Part shown: piece by piece, positions 45,456 through 56,594 of the stretch
Position numbering within the stretch: the first letter of the stretch is position 1
How the letters are laid out: each line of letters opens with the position of its first letter
DNA from: Sipunculus nudus
Taxonomy: Eukaryota; Annelida; Sipuncula; Golfingiida; Sipunculidae
Assembly (NCBI GenBank): GCA_026874595.1
Contig: CM049311.1
Location: forward strand, 38,646,676-38,710,675
Reading direction: 5' to 3'
DNA: 64,000 nt
Notes under the pieces: generated by a model
Told to the model about the DNA's origin: nothing
The model's database searches: none
Seen by the model: only the letters and a program-made list of their open reading frames with translations
Translations under genes and position numbers: made by a program

Positions 45456-47050
45456 AAATAGCGAACTGGCAATTACTGCTGCAGTTGCCGAACTCCCGCT
45501 CATGGAAGACCTTGACGCGACGATCTTATATGATGAAGTGAAGCGTGCCATTGCCCTGCTAAACAATCGCAAGTCACCTGGCACAGATGGGCTCCCGCCA
45601 CAACTTTTCAAATTAGGAGTTGACATTGTAATATCTGAGCTCTTGCACCTGTTTCACACATGCTGGGATGCTGGTTAGATTCCGAGGACTCTACGGGACG
45701 CCAATTACGCTGAATGAAAACAGAGGAATCACCTTGCTCAGCGTTGCCGGGAAGATACTGACCCGTGTTATTCTTCCACGCCTTCAGACCCTGGCAGAGA
45801 GTATCCTGCCTGAAAACCAATAAGGATTCCGTCCGTCTCGCTCCATAATCGACATGGTGTCAGCTCCAGGAGAAGTGTGTTGAGCAACAGAAGCCTCTCT
45901 TCATGGTATTTGTCGACCTCACCAAAGCTTTTGACTGTTTCGGTCGCTCTGGTCTCCTATTGGTACTTCAGAAGCTTGGCGGTCTTCCAAAGATGCTAAA
46001 AATCATTGAGTAGTTTCATAACAACATGGGAGCAACAGTTCAGTTTGAAGGATCAGAGAGTTCCCGATCTCATGTGGAGTTAAGCAATGATGTATTCTTG
46101 TCCCTACACTATTTGGTGTTTTTCTCCGCCCTCTTACGCCGTGCTTTCCCGACGTCGCGGGTGTGCCGCAGCTCCGGCAAGTCGTTAAAGATAATTGTGC
46201 GTGAGCTGTTGTATGCAGATGATGCTGCCTTGGTGTCTCGCTCAGAAACAGATCTTCAAGTACTATGCTTAGCCTTTGATACTGCATGTGAGGAATCTGG
46301 TCTGAGAATAAGCATTAAGAAGACAATGGTCCTAGCTAGACTAACCTCGCTGTCACCGATCATCAAGATAAACAACGACACTCTGGCACTGGAAAATACG
46401 TTCACATATTTAGGCTCTACTGTAAACAACAAAAACAGCATGGAAGTTGAGCTGAACGTTCGCATCGGCAAGGCCTCCGCCATCTTTGGCAGATTGAGCC
46501 TGCGGGTCTGGAACAACCATCACTTTTCTCTGTAGCTGAAAGTCAGGGTTTACCATGCTTGTGTCATAAGCACTCTCGTGAATGCAAGTGAGACATGGCC
46601 AAGTTACTGGAAACAGAACACAGGTTAAACTCCTTCAACTTTGGCTGTCTTCGCCGATTCATGGGCGTGACCTGGAAAGATCACGTCCCGAATTCAGTCG
46701 TGTTGGAGAAAACTTGCTCCTCTGATTTATACATACTGCTACGCTCCCGCCGCCTCCGCTGGGCTGGGCATGTATATCGGATGGATGACACCCGCCTAGC
46801 AAAAGCAGAACTGGCTAACGCTCCAAGGCCAAGAGGTAGGTCCCGCCTAAGGTACAAAGACGCTTTGAAACGTGATATGGTTGCATTCCAAATTGAAACT
46901 AACTATGAGGGTATCGCCACCAACAGATCCGGGCGCTCGGCCATCGCTGAAGGATCGAAGACCTCCCAGGTTTCATGTCTGGACTCACTGGAGGGGAGAC
47001 GCTTGAAACGCCATGCTGATCGTCGCTCGCGACGCAAAGAGCCATATTAG
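45456..47050 (+). pseudogene. RTE-like LINE reverse transcriptase remnant
   Basis: Plus-strand RT fragments. 45456-45678 carries NNRKSPGTDGLPPQLFK (RT block 0-1). Broken frames at 45690-46010 carry RT blocks 2-3 (ITLLSVAGKI-like, FVDLTKAFDCF). 46026-46535 has the catalytic LLYADDAALVSRS, then LRISIKKTMVL and FTYLGSTVN. 46595-47050 carries the C-terminal LNSFNFGCLRRFMGVTW and RRLRWAGHVYRMDD segment typical of RTE/endonuclease-reverse-transcriptase proteins of invertebrates. Frame breaks near 45680, 46015 and 46536 inactivate it; the endonuclease is missing. The YADD motif itself is intact. Confidence 0.82.
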
Positions 47051-47054
47051 TGTG

Positions 47055-47200
47055 CCCAGTGTTTCCAAATGGGCATGAAAATGTGCACGTGTGTGCCTGC
47101 TACTGCATAAAGACTGATGAGAATGTGCAGGTATGTGCCCGATATTTCCATATAGGCTGGAGAAAATGTGTACGTGTGTGCCCGATTTCCAATGCTCATG
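47055..47200 (+). repeat. Minisatellite right of LINE remnant
   Basis: Three to four degenerate units of TGCCCGATATTTCCATATAGG and GAAAATGTGCACGTGTG, the same as at 45380-45455. ORFs on both strands across it follow from the repeat. Confidence 0.75.
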
Positions 47201-47590
47201 CATGGAAAACCAATCCCACACAACAACAACCGAAGGACCTGTCTCAATGCAAGAACGAGTAATACGCTATAGGACTACTCAGCATATATATTTAGGTACA
47301 TTTATAAAGGAAAAGACCTGGGAGGGAGTGACCGGACCCATAAATGAGAATGACTAAAATGCGAGTACAATTTTGAGTATAATTGAAATACGTTTGCCAT
47401 GAAAATTTATGACCGTGAATAAAAAAGCAGTTGACAGAACCACCCCTGCGCTCCCTTAAAGCTTAGGCTTACAATAACAAATATTAGCCGCATCACATAG
47501 GCTCTGTAGGATTAATAAAATGTCTACTAAATAACACTGCTGCAGCTCAGTATTTTTGGCTTGTGGTCCTCCATGATAATGTAGTCTTTA
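47201..47590. other. Spacer, nothing recognised
   Basis: No gene, no clear repeat boundary. Confidence 0.4.
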
Positions 47591-48770
47591 CATGACTGTA
47601 AGTTATCTGAGCTGCAGCGATATTAATTGTCCGTCGGCTGTCCGCACGTTTTGAAACCATTCGACCTACGAATCCGAATTTGACAAACCGTTAGATGTCC
47701 CCACAGGTTCCCTATCAAACGAAAAACTGGATCACTTCGATTTAGTTCCTTTGAGAAACTAAGGGAAACCTCAATTTTTCGTTGAAAACCTGTTGTTACA
47801 AGTCAATTTTATTCATGCATATTTAGCATAAACATTTCTCTATATATTTCCCCCCAAGTACCAGAAATTAGGTCATAATTGCGTAATTTGTAAACGCTAA
47901 GGACCCGAACATGATGTACTTTAAAATTGTCAAAATATCAGGAAAGCTTTTTACTCAGCATGGTAATTGTTTAAGCTAAGGAGTCTTTTTCGAACATATT
48001 ACTGCATTAAATTTATAATTAATTGTATATATATATAGAAAATATTTATTAATGTAAAATCATAATACCTTAAATTTTGCTCAGCTTTGACCATGGCACA
48101 TTTTTAGCTCAGTTGACTGAAAGTCAGCTATAGCGATCACTCTTTGTCCGTCGTCCGTCTAGCTGTCCGGACGTCCGTCAACAGCTAGAGCACCAATCGT
48201 AACCGCTGCACGTATAGAAACTTCTATCTGATTACCCATGGAGGTCAATAAAAAATCTCCCATGAAGCTTGAAATTAGGTCACTGCAATCTATATCCTCC
48301 GAGCTATGGCCGGGTCTCGTAAGTAACCCCCGGAATAATTAAAAATATGATACAAAAGCTCCATAAAAAGGTATATATTGATTAACATGATCCTTTCCAT
48401 GCATATTGATCATAGTGTTTCATCAATTCCTGAAAAACAGGTGGCGCCACCTGTAATTTTAGCTCAGCTGACTATAATTAGTCATCTGAGCTATAGTTAT
48501 GGTCCATCGTCCGTCGTGCCTTCCGTCTGTCCGTCCGTTAGACTGGCACGTTTTGAACGTAAGACCTATGAATCCAAAATCTGGCATACTGTTAGATGTC
48601 CCCAAAATCTCCTAACAAACCGAAAACTGGGTAACTGTGGCTTCCTTCCTTCGAGAAATTAAGAAAAAAACCCTCAATTTTCCATTAAAAACCTTTTATC
48701 ACACTTCAGGACTGCCTATAATATCACAACCACTTCTTTCTTTTTCTTAATATATACCATAAATATTTGT
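47591..48770 (-). repeat. Repeat Z, inverted copies 3 and 4
   Basis: 47600-48105 is the reverse complement of the repeat at 15626-16225 (ends in GACCATGGCAC, holds GTTAGATGTCCCCACAGGTT). 48440-48770 is a second, partial copy (GTTAGATGTCCCCAAAATCTCC) headed by AGCTCAGCTGACTATAATTAG. Between them, 48106-48440 is a related CCGTCCGTC-bearing repeat ending with GGTGGCGCCACC. The ORF at 48378-48662 is a by-product. Confidence 0.65.
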
Positions 48771-48774
48771 ATCC

Positions 48775-50600
48775 GCCAAAACGAAGTTTTGCGGACACTA
48801 TGTTTTTGACCGGGTTCCGCCGCCGCCGCCGTATTCGTTTCCGGAGAACTCCTCTGAGACTACTGGACGGATTTTTCCGAAACTTACACCTATTATCGGG
48901 TCACATGTGAACTGGTGCCTAACCAATTGGCGTTGACCTCTGACCTTTCCTCTCTGCCCAGCGTCCATTTGTGCGTCTGTTTCCATACATAAACCCACAT
49001 ATCTCGGGAACCGTTTGACCGATCAGGAAAAAAAAATATGTACAAATGTAGCCCTTGGATAGCTTTATAACATACACAACCATGTTTGCACAGTGTCCAT
49101 CTGTTCTTCTGCCTTGGGATTAAAACACTTATATCTCTGCAGTGGTTTGACTTATCCATCTGTAATTTTGCATGTGTATACAGCCTGGACAGCTTTCTTG
49201 ATTTTATGACAGGTGGCGCCACCTACATTCAAGTTTAAGCTGCAGACATCCAAGCTCATCTCTCAGGAACCATTTGACCGATTGGGCAAAAATTTTGCAT
49301 GTTTTTAGATCTCACATAGCTCTTTATCATACACAAACCTTGTGGCGCCACCTGCAATCATTTTTGCACAGCCTTCGTCTGTTTGTTTGCTGTGGGATAA
49401 AATCACTCATATCTCGCCAGTGGTTTGACTTATCCACCTAAAATTTTGCATGTGTATACATCCTGGAAAGCTTTCTTGATCTTATGACAGGTGGCGACAC
49501 CTACATTCAAATTTAAGCTGCAGACATCTAAGCTCATATCTCAAGAACCATTTGACCGATTGGGCAAAAATTTTGCATGTTTATAGATATCACATAGGTC
49601 TTTATTATACGCAAAACTGGTGGCGCCACCTGCAATCATTTTTGCACATCATCCGACTGTTTGTTTGCCGTGGGATAAAATCACTCATATCTCGCCAGTG
49701 GTTTGACATATCTGCCTAAAATTTTGCAGGTTTATACATCCTTAACAGCTTTCTTGATTTTATGACAGGTGACGCCACCTACATTCAAATTTACGCTGCA
49801 GATATCCAAGCTCATATCTTAGCAACCATTTGACCGATTGGGCAAAAATTTTGCATGTTTATAGATCTCACATAGCTCTTTATCATACGCAAAACTGGTG
49901 GCGCCACCTGCAATCATTTTTGCACAGCCTCGTTCTGTTTGTTTGCTGTGGGATAAAATCACTCATATCTCGCCAGTGGTTTGACATATCTGCCTAAAAT
50001 TTTGCAGGTTTATACATCCTTGACAGCTTTCTTGATTTTATGACAGGTGGCGCCACCTACATTCAAATTTGTGCTGCAGACATCCAAGCTCATATCTTAG
50101 GAACCATTTGGCTGATTTTGCAAAATTTTGCATGTTAATAGATCTCACATAACTCTTTATCATATGCAAAATTGGTGGCGCCACCTGCAATCATTTTTGC
50201 ACAGCCTCGTTCTGTTTGTTTGCTGTGGGATAAAGTCTCTCATATCTCGGCAGTTGTTTGACTTATCTGTCTAAAATTTTGCATGTTTATACATCTTGGA
50301 TAGTTTTCTGGATTTTTCGGCAGGTGGCGCCACCTACATTTGTGTATATGCTGCAGACATTCAGGCTTATATCTAAGGACTTGTTTGACATATCTCCCTG
50401 AAATTCATTCTTAATCATACACTAAATTGGTGCCACCACCTGCCACCATTGTTGCACAGCGTCCGTCTGATCATCTGCCTTGGGATAAAAACACTCATAT
50501 CTCTGCATTGGTTGGACATATCCACCTGAAATTTTGCATGTGTATACATCCTGGACAGCTTTCTTGATTTTATGACAGGTGGCGCCACCTATATTAATGT
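48775..50600 (-). repeat. Element with 278-bp tandem array around GGTGGCGCCACC
   Basis: Left end GTATCCGCCAAAACGAAG leads into a (CCG)n tract (48819-48830) and then a tandem array. ACAGGTGGCGCCACCTACATTCA-type palindromes recur at about 49211, 49490, 49768, 50046, 50324 and 50579 (period about 278 bp). A second palindrome TGGTGGCGCCACCTGCAATC lies in each unit at about 49341, 49620, 49899, 50176 and 50433. This is the same family, inverted, as 4862-5753. No protein is encoded. Confidence 0.8.
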
Positions 50601-50664
50601 ATATGCTGCAGACATTCAGGCTTCTTGTTTTAAGTGTTTAGTACTTGCATTGTTCATATACATG

Positions 50665-53148
50665 TTACACATGTTCTTGAAAAGTAATGGTCCAGCATTG
50701 AAGCATTATACCTGGTGTAATCTCACTGCACAGGTTTGCATTAGGCCTGTAGGCCTTGTTCTTTTTTGCAGCTTCAATCTGCCGTTTATACGGCGATGTT
50801 GTGATAACTTCCGCATGACATTCTTTTCTCTTTCGTGTGGACGTTTGCCTCAAGGCTCTCGGAACTGGAAGCATATCCGAGAAGGACTGAGACTTATCTG
50901 CATCAATATATGGCTCCTGAGACATACAGTGAGCAGACTCTGATCCTCCACAATTCTGAGGTTCTACAGGTGAGATCTGGTACTCTGAAGTGGCAAGTTT
51001 CTCTGGTCTTTGAAAGGCAACCATAGGTGAGAGGGGCTTCTCTGAAATCCCAGTGGTCTCTGTAACCCCGGGTTCTTTAGGAGACTCAGGTGAGACAGGA
51101 TTCTTTGAAGTGACAGAGTTTTTTGACATGCTCTTATCACTAGCATCTTCAGGTGAGATTTGATTTTCTAAACTGACAGATATTTCTGGTCTCTCGGAAT
51201 CAAGGGGACCGAGTGGTGAGAATGAATTCTCTGAAATAGAACTTGCGTCTGTTCTCCTGGTATCCTGAGCGCCGTACGATGTGTCAGGGTCATTTGAAAT
51301 GGATATCAGCTCTGCTACCCCAGAATCCAGAGGGTCTTCATGTGAGACGAGGTGTTCGAACGCGGCAGGTGACCATGGACCTCCGGAATCCTGAGGACCC
51401 TCGGATGAGACTTGTTTCTCTAAAGTAGCAGGGATCCTTGGTCCTCCGGAATTCTGAGGACCCTCGGATGAGACTTGTTTCTCTGAAGTGGCAGGGGTCC
51501 CTGGTTCTCCGGAATCCTGAGGACCCTCGGGTGAGAATTGTTTCTTTAAAGTGGCAGGGGTCCCTGCTACCCCAGAATCCAGAGGGTCTTCATGTGAGAC
51601 GAGGTGTTCGAACGCGGCAGGGGTCCCTGGTCCTCCGGAATCCTGAGGACCCTCGAGTGAGACTTGTTTCTCTGAAGAGGTAAGGGTCCCTGTTCCTCCA
51701 GAATCCTGAGGACCCTCGGGTGAGAATTGTTTCTTTAAAGTGGCAGGGGTCCCTGCTACCCCAGAATCCAGAGGACCCTCGGGTGAGACTTGGTTCTCTG
51801 AGGTGGCAGGAGTCGCAGGTCCCCTGGAAGCCTGAACATCCCGAGTTGTGCTAGGTTTCTCTAAATGTCAGATTTCTGTGATTCTCTGTTGTCTGAGGTG
51901 ATAGGACCATCTGTGAGTTCAGTAGCTATGAAGTCTTCCTCAGAAAAAATATCTGGGTTGAAAGGGTTTATTCCAGATTTTTTAAACCCCGACACGGCAT
52001 TTTTCACTGTTGCTGCCCTGCAGTAGGCTTCGTAAAAGAGCTCCGCGACCTGCCATTCAGTCACTACTCTGCCCGGATGGTTGCGCATCCATGTCTGTAC
52101 TGCGGAGTCATAGTGTTAGTTAAGACTCTTAAACAATGACACGTCAAGTGGCTGCATCCGATGCGTGCAATGAGATGGAAGGGATATGACGAGTACATTG
52201 TTGGAACGAGCCTTGTCAATGACAGCTAAGTTTTTGGTGTGGCTTGTGTGCCCATCTAAAATGAGCAGTACCTTTGATCGATGTTGTTTAGGCTGGATTG
52301 AATTTAAGAAATGGTCAAACCATATCTCAAATAGTCCCTCATTAATCCACCCTGTCTGGTTAGCAACCCCAATGCTACCTCTAGGTCCCTTGTCAATTAG
52401 TTCTGGTTTGAATCGCACGCGGGGAAAAATTAACATGGGGGGGGGGCACAAAACATCCAGCAGCGGAAGCACAAACAACTGCAGTCACAGTTTTCCCCTT
52501 TTCAGCACTGGTCAGTGTACCAACATTTCTTTTTCCCCTCTTTGCTAATATCTTGAGAGGTTTTTGACAAACTGTATAACCAGATTCGTCAACGTTAAAG
52601 ATATTCTCTGGGGGTATTAGGCGCTGTCCAGTTTTAGAAAACAACACGTCTTGTAGTTTCTTGTAAAATATATCCACCTTTGCCTAGTTGAATCCGATAG
52701 CCCTTTGCATGGAGACCGCCTCTGGAGAACGAATTGAAATATCGGGGTTACGTCTCAGGAACCCTTTTAGCCAGTCTGGACCTGCCATCTGTTTTTCTTT
52801 GTTGAACGGATTGTCTATTTGGTTTTTCTCGCAAAATGAATATACAAGATGCTGAACGTCCTTTATGGTAAGACCAAACAAGCGAGCTTCCATGTCTAGA
52901 ATTATTTCGGCCAACTCTTCTTCCTGTTCTGTGTTTAATACTGCATGTGGGTCGTCCAAACTTCTTTTCAACCCCTTCACCACATTTAGCTTTTTTTAAA
53001 TGCCTTCGTAATGTTTCTCTCGGAATTCCATGTTCACGACTTGTTTCTTTTCTGATTTGCGATGAATGATTACGTCACGAACTGCTAACTGGAGGGCTGC
53101 AAGGGTCCAGTTCCCACGTTTATTCTGGCTTTTATATCTGCGTACCAT
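50665..53148 (-). pseudogene. Pogo/Tigger-like transposase, broken, with repeat-bearing C-terminus
   Basis: Minus-strand, from ATG at 53148: MVRRYKSQNKRGNWTLAALQ, then after a frame change SREHGIPRETLRRHLKKA (psq-type HTH), then 52983-52684 (KGLKRSLDDPHAVLN, MAGPDWLKGFLRRNPDISIR, a CENP-B/Tc5-type HTH). A TAG at about 52684 is read through by FYKKLQDVLF and IFNVDESGYT, carrying the first catalytic Asp. A frame change at the G-run (sense C-run) 52440-52446 leads to VLLILDGHTSHTKN (second Asp) and LPSHCTHRMQPLDVSLF (third acidic). A TAA near 52116 precedes WMRNHPGRVVTEWQVAELF. Another frame change near 51861 leads into tandem repeats and the tail RKRKECHAEVITTSPYKRQI. At least two stops and four frame changes make it a pseudogene. 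The DDE_1 family assignment is firm. Confidence 0.85.
51150..51850 (-). repeat. 66-bp (22-residue) coding repeats in transposase tail
   Basis: In the minus frame that is continuous with 50665-51129, eight or more 22-residue units follow each other, consensus close to SEKQVSPEGPQDSGGPGTPAT. Variants FEHLVSHEDPLDSGV and LKKQFSPEGP alternate in a higher-order pattern. More diverged units extend to the tail (SENSFSPLGPLDSERP, LENQISPEDA). The units stay in frame over about 700 bp without a stop. The plus-strand ORFs at 51243-51683 are the antisense shadow. Confidence 0.8.
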
Positions 53149-53159
53149 TCTTCTGAAAA

Positions 53160-53784
53160 GTAAAATGATTTGTTTGATAAAGCAATTAAACTTTTTTTCA
53201 AACTTTCAGATATGAAGTTAATTCTATATTTAATTAAACTGAATTAAAACTTAAGAAAAATGTTTGGAGTTTAAGCTTTTTAAAATATGAATTGGAAAAA
53301 AAATTGACCCCAGATCTGTATAGTTTTGAGAAGGTTAGAATCTAAGTAAATTGGTATACATGTATATAATAAAGTATGATGTTAAAACTGAATTTCAAGT
53401 TTATATTAGAGTAATCAATTAACAACCAAATAATATTTAATAAATACTCAGATAGGCCTAAATATAATCCTACAGAGACCAACAGCCATCATTTTGCTGT
53501 AATCAAAGGGATTGGAGTCAAAACATCGTATACTAACAAACTTATTTCATCCAAATAATCTTAAAACAAAACAAATTCAATTGATAATACACTTCTAAGT
53601 TCGCTTTAAAATACGAATAACCACCAACTGATATAGTTATACCGGGCCCCAACAATTGTTTAGATTCCTGTCATTAACAGTTTCAATACACACATAGTGG
53701 CATCAATTATTATCAAAGATTGAGGTGATGACTCACAGGCATGCGAGGGCAATCACAGTTCGGATACCTTTTTTTATTCAAACA

Positions 53785-53824
<40 letters not shown>

Positions 53825-54290
53825 GTTACAAATTTCAAATATATAACATTTAGAAAAAGATTTAGAAAATAAGGTATTATGGCAAATATATATATCTGTG
53901 TCTCAAATTTCAGATATATAACATTTGGAAAAAGATTTAGAAAATAAGGTATTATGTTGCCAGTACAACTTGATTCTAGGCCAGGCTCAGATATAAAATA
54001 TTTCAAAGTATACTCAGAAATGGAACAAAATTCTGATAATACATTCCATTACCAATATACAAGTAATATTCTCTGAACTGACCATTCCCCTTTGCTAATA
54101 AGTGGGTAAATATGTACCCCAACCCCCTGTATTTACACCCCTGTACACACACACAGACACACTCACTCTCTCTCTCTCTCTTTGGCATTTTAATTTAAAA
54201 TATTTATTTAAATAAACGGAAAGATTATCACTAATTGCAGTGCCATGAGACCGCTCAGGTTGAAGTGTATAACTTATATTTAGTTTTCAC
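53160..54290. other. AT-rich stretch 5' of the transposase
   Basis: Contains (TA)n at 53786-53818 and a 73-bp direct repeat (units from about 53826 and 53899, sharing ATATAACATTT and AAAAAGATTTAGAAAATAAG), then (CA)n/(TC)n near 54144-54180. May be the intron and upstream region of the transposon. No exon called. Confidence 0.5.
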
Positions 54291-54306
54291 ATTGTGTGGG
54301 CCCTGT

Positions 54307-54750
54307 GGGGCAATACGAGCACCTACGAAATTATATGGGTAATATGAGTACACATGCCCAAATTACCCCAAGTTAGACATGCTCGTATTCCCCATTCTTG
54401 TATACTTGACATTGATCGAGAGGTCACACGCATTGTCACAGTTTCATCCATTATCACTCACTCATTAAAAAAAATAATACCCCAGGGGTCAGCCAAAACA
54501 AATATTTTGGAAATCAAGTCAATTATGTATCCTCACTGACACTGCAAACTTAGAAAGACATTTTTGTTAAATGTACACTAAACTTTTTTAAATGATTTTA
54601 CCTTCTCAAATATGCTGGCGTCTTGTCTGATTCGTTCTTCAGCCTCGTTGTGACATTTTTCACGACAATCCAACAGGGGGCAGCACATTTTAGTGGTCCA
54701 GAAATATTTACACGGGGGTGCTCATATTTCCCATATGCTCATATTACCCC
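54307..54750. promoter_or_regulatory. Cluster of GGGNAATAYGAGCA motifs, possible transposon terminal region
   Basis: Five copies of a 14-15 bp motif: 54307-54321 and 54337-54350 on the plus strand, 54380-54393, 54719-54732 and 54736-54750 on the minus strand. Between them, on the minus strand, a segment ends in a good splice donor (GAGAAG/GTAAAA at about 54604-54609). The position, 1.2-1.6 kb upstream of the Tigger-like start codon, suggests subterminal transposase-binding repeats and a non-coding first exon. This is inference; a matching 3' terminus was not found. Confidence 0.4.
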
Positions 54751-54759
54751 TATATGTAC

Positions 54760-55560
54760 CCTATATATATTTTTTATTTATTCATATATATTAATATAAA
54801 TATGTATACATATTTATTTATTTATTCATATATATATATATTTATTTATATATTATATGTATGTATATGCAGGTAAATCATATCAATGTATTACATTGCC
54901 TAATAAATTAGCAATATATCTGAAAAAAAAAATACCAAAATATTGCATTTAAATATCAAGTGAACATAGCTTTTCCATTTATATGTACAACCTCGTTTCA
55001 ATTTAGAATTAGAATAAAATTTATTTTTTGAAAAAATCTAACTCCCCACTTAAGGGGGTAACACGCCCAGTGGGCGTCTTGCCTCGACAACCATGTGGGC
55101 TTTTTGCCTCAAATCACGTGATTTAATTTGACCAGCGCCTTGCTGCCACTTCTGTATAATCTTCATTCTGAGTTGTCCATTTTAATCATTTTCAAGTTTT
55201 TATGTGTCGTTTATTTCAGACTTATCGTAAGTAGATGCCATAGGTATACCCCAGACCACATTTACAAACCCATCCTACATGTAAGCAATACACCACATAT
55301 ACCCTTTCGATGAAACCAAACGTCGAGTAGCCGCCCTGTTGTTCACCTCAAGTTCTCAAAACGCCAACCAGATGGCTTGAAACAAAGTGAACGCTTGTTG
55401 GCGCCAATTTAATGGCACATATATTGTAAAAAAGGGGGTGGGTGGGCATTTTACCCCGGGGGTGCGTCTTGCCCTGCTCTACCCTACCTCAAAACGTTCG
55501 TTATAAATATTATATTAGGCCTACTATTAACTGGCATGTATTGCATAATTACTATAGGTT
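54760..55560. other. AT-rich intergenic stretch
   Basis: (TATATTTATTTA)-like low-complexity sequence at 54766-54860, then ordinary sequence with short ORFs only. Confidence 0.45.
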
Positions 55561-55582
55561 TGCTTTTTCCCCATAGCAACCT

Positions 55583-55733
55583 GGGGGGGGGGGGGGGGTT
55601 GATTGTACACACCATCCCCCCACCTTAATTTCTGGGGGGTATGCACCTCACATCCCCCCCCCCCCCAGGGGGTGCATACCCCCCAGAAATTTAGGTGGGG
55701 GGATGGTGTGTACAATCACCCCCCCCCCCCCCC
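55583..55733. repeat. Near-perfect hairpin bounded by G and C tracts
   Basis: Arms 55601-55647 and 55671-55717 are 47-bp inverted repeats (GATTGTACACACCATCC and GGATGGTGTGTACAATC), with essentially one mismatch or indel at the TTAATTT/AAATTTA position. The outer flanks are a G-run (55583-55598) and a C-run (55718-55733), so the pairing could extend to more than 60 bp. The 23-bp loop holds a C14 run. Mirror-image ORFs on both strands result from the palindrome. Confidence 0.9.
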
Positions 55734-55799
55734 ATATAGGCCTATGCCCCTGAGGCCCTATAAATCCATCATCTGTAGGCCTACATGCGCATAGCCCTA

Positions 55800-56594
55800 T
55801 ATTGGGCGGCATTTGTACCAAATTAATGCATTTGGTAAATTATTATACAAAAAAAAGAAATCGGTACACGGTTATAACATTGTAAAATTCGCCAAGTAGG
55901 CCTATGTAAAGTGTGTATGTATGTATGTTGCATTGTAATAAGCCTACTTGAAAATTATCCTTGTGCACGCTGAAAGTGGCGGGAAAGAAATGATCATTAT
56001 TTTAATCGTGTTCCGCGAAATATTCCGAACAGCTGAATGACAGCGTTCTCATTGCGCTTGCGCTTTGTAGGCTTCCACACTTCCGGTTATGTCTTGAAGC
56101 CAGGTATCTCAATCCAAAAAGTTTGCTCAAAAATATCTATTTCGGTCATAAAAAATACATATTCCGTGATGTATTTGAGAGATTTTATTGTCTGTTAACA
56201 GACGCATTAAGCTGTTCACCGGAGAAAGGCGTGTTCTATGAGATTTGCCCTTGGATACAGATGTAAACAAACGTACGACAGATCTTCGGCTCTGGTTCAT
56301 TCACTAACGTTAGCCAGTAAACTTGATGGTGCTGCATGTACTGTACCCTCATGGAACCTTAACTGTGGTGATAGGCTGAGATATAAGAATACCTACACAC
56401 TGAAAATGACGCACTAGCAGTGTATTTTGCTCTGATATATTATATTTTTGGGAAAGTAGCGAGTAATATTAAAAGTTAAAGACTGGCTAAGTTTTGACAT
56501 AACAGTGGTGTAAAACTTACAAGTAACCGAACGTTTTTACTCTATAACAGCAATATTTGAGTTCAGTTTTGTTAGATTTATTCAGAAAACAATC
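55800..56594 (+). promoter_or_regulatory. Upstream region and probable 5' UTR of MFI-like gene
   Basis: Sequence before the ATG at 56595, with CpG-containing text near 56000-56110. No TATA box or initiator is assignable, and the transcription start is unknown. Confidence 0.35.

Noticed and set aside
49211-50600. CRISPR-like regularly spaced palindromic repeats
   Set aside because: Whole 278-bp units are repeated, including the sequence between palindromes, so this is a satellite array, not repeats with unique spacers; the genome is eukaryotic.
51243-51683. Plus-strand ORFs of 61-81 codons
   Set aside because: Antisense shadow of the 66-bp transposase-tail repeats.
55527-55794. Near-identical ORFs on opposite strands
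   Set aside because: Direct consequence of the palindrome; not independent genes.
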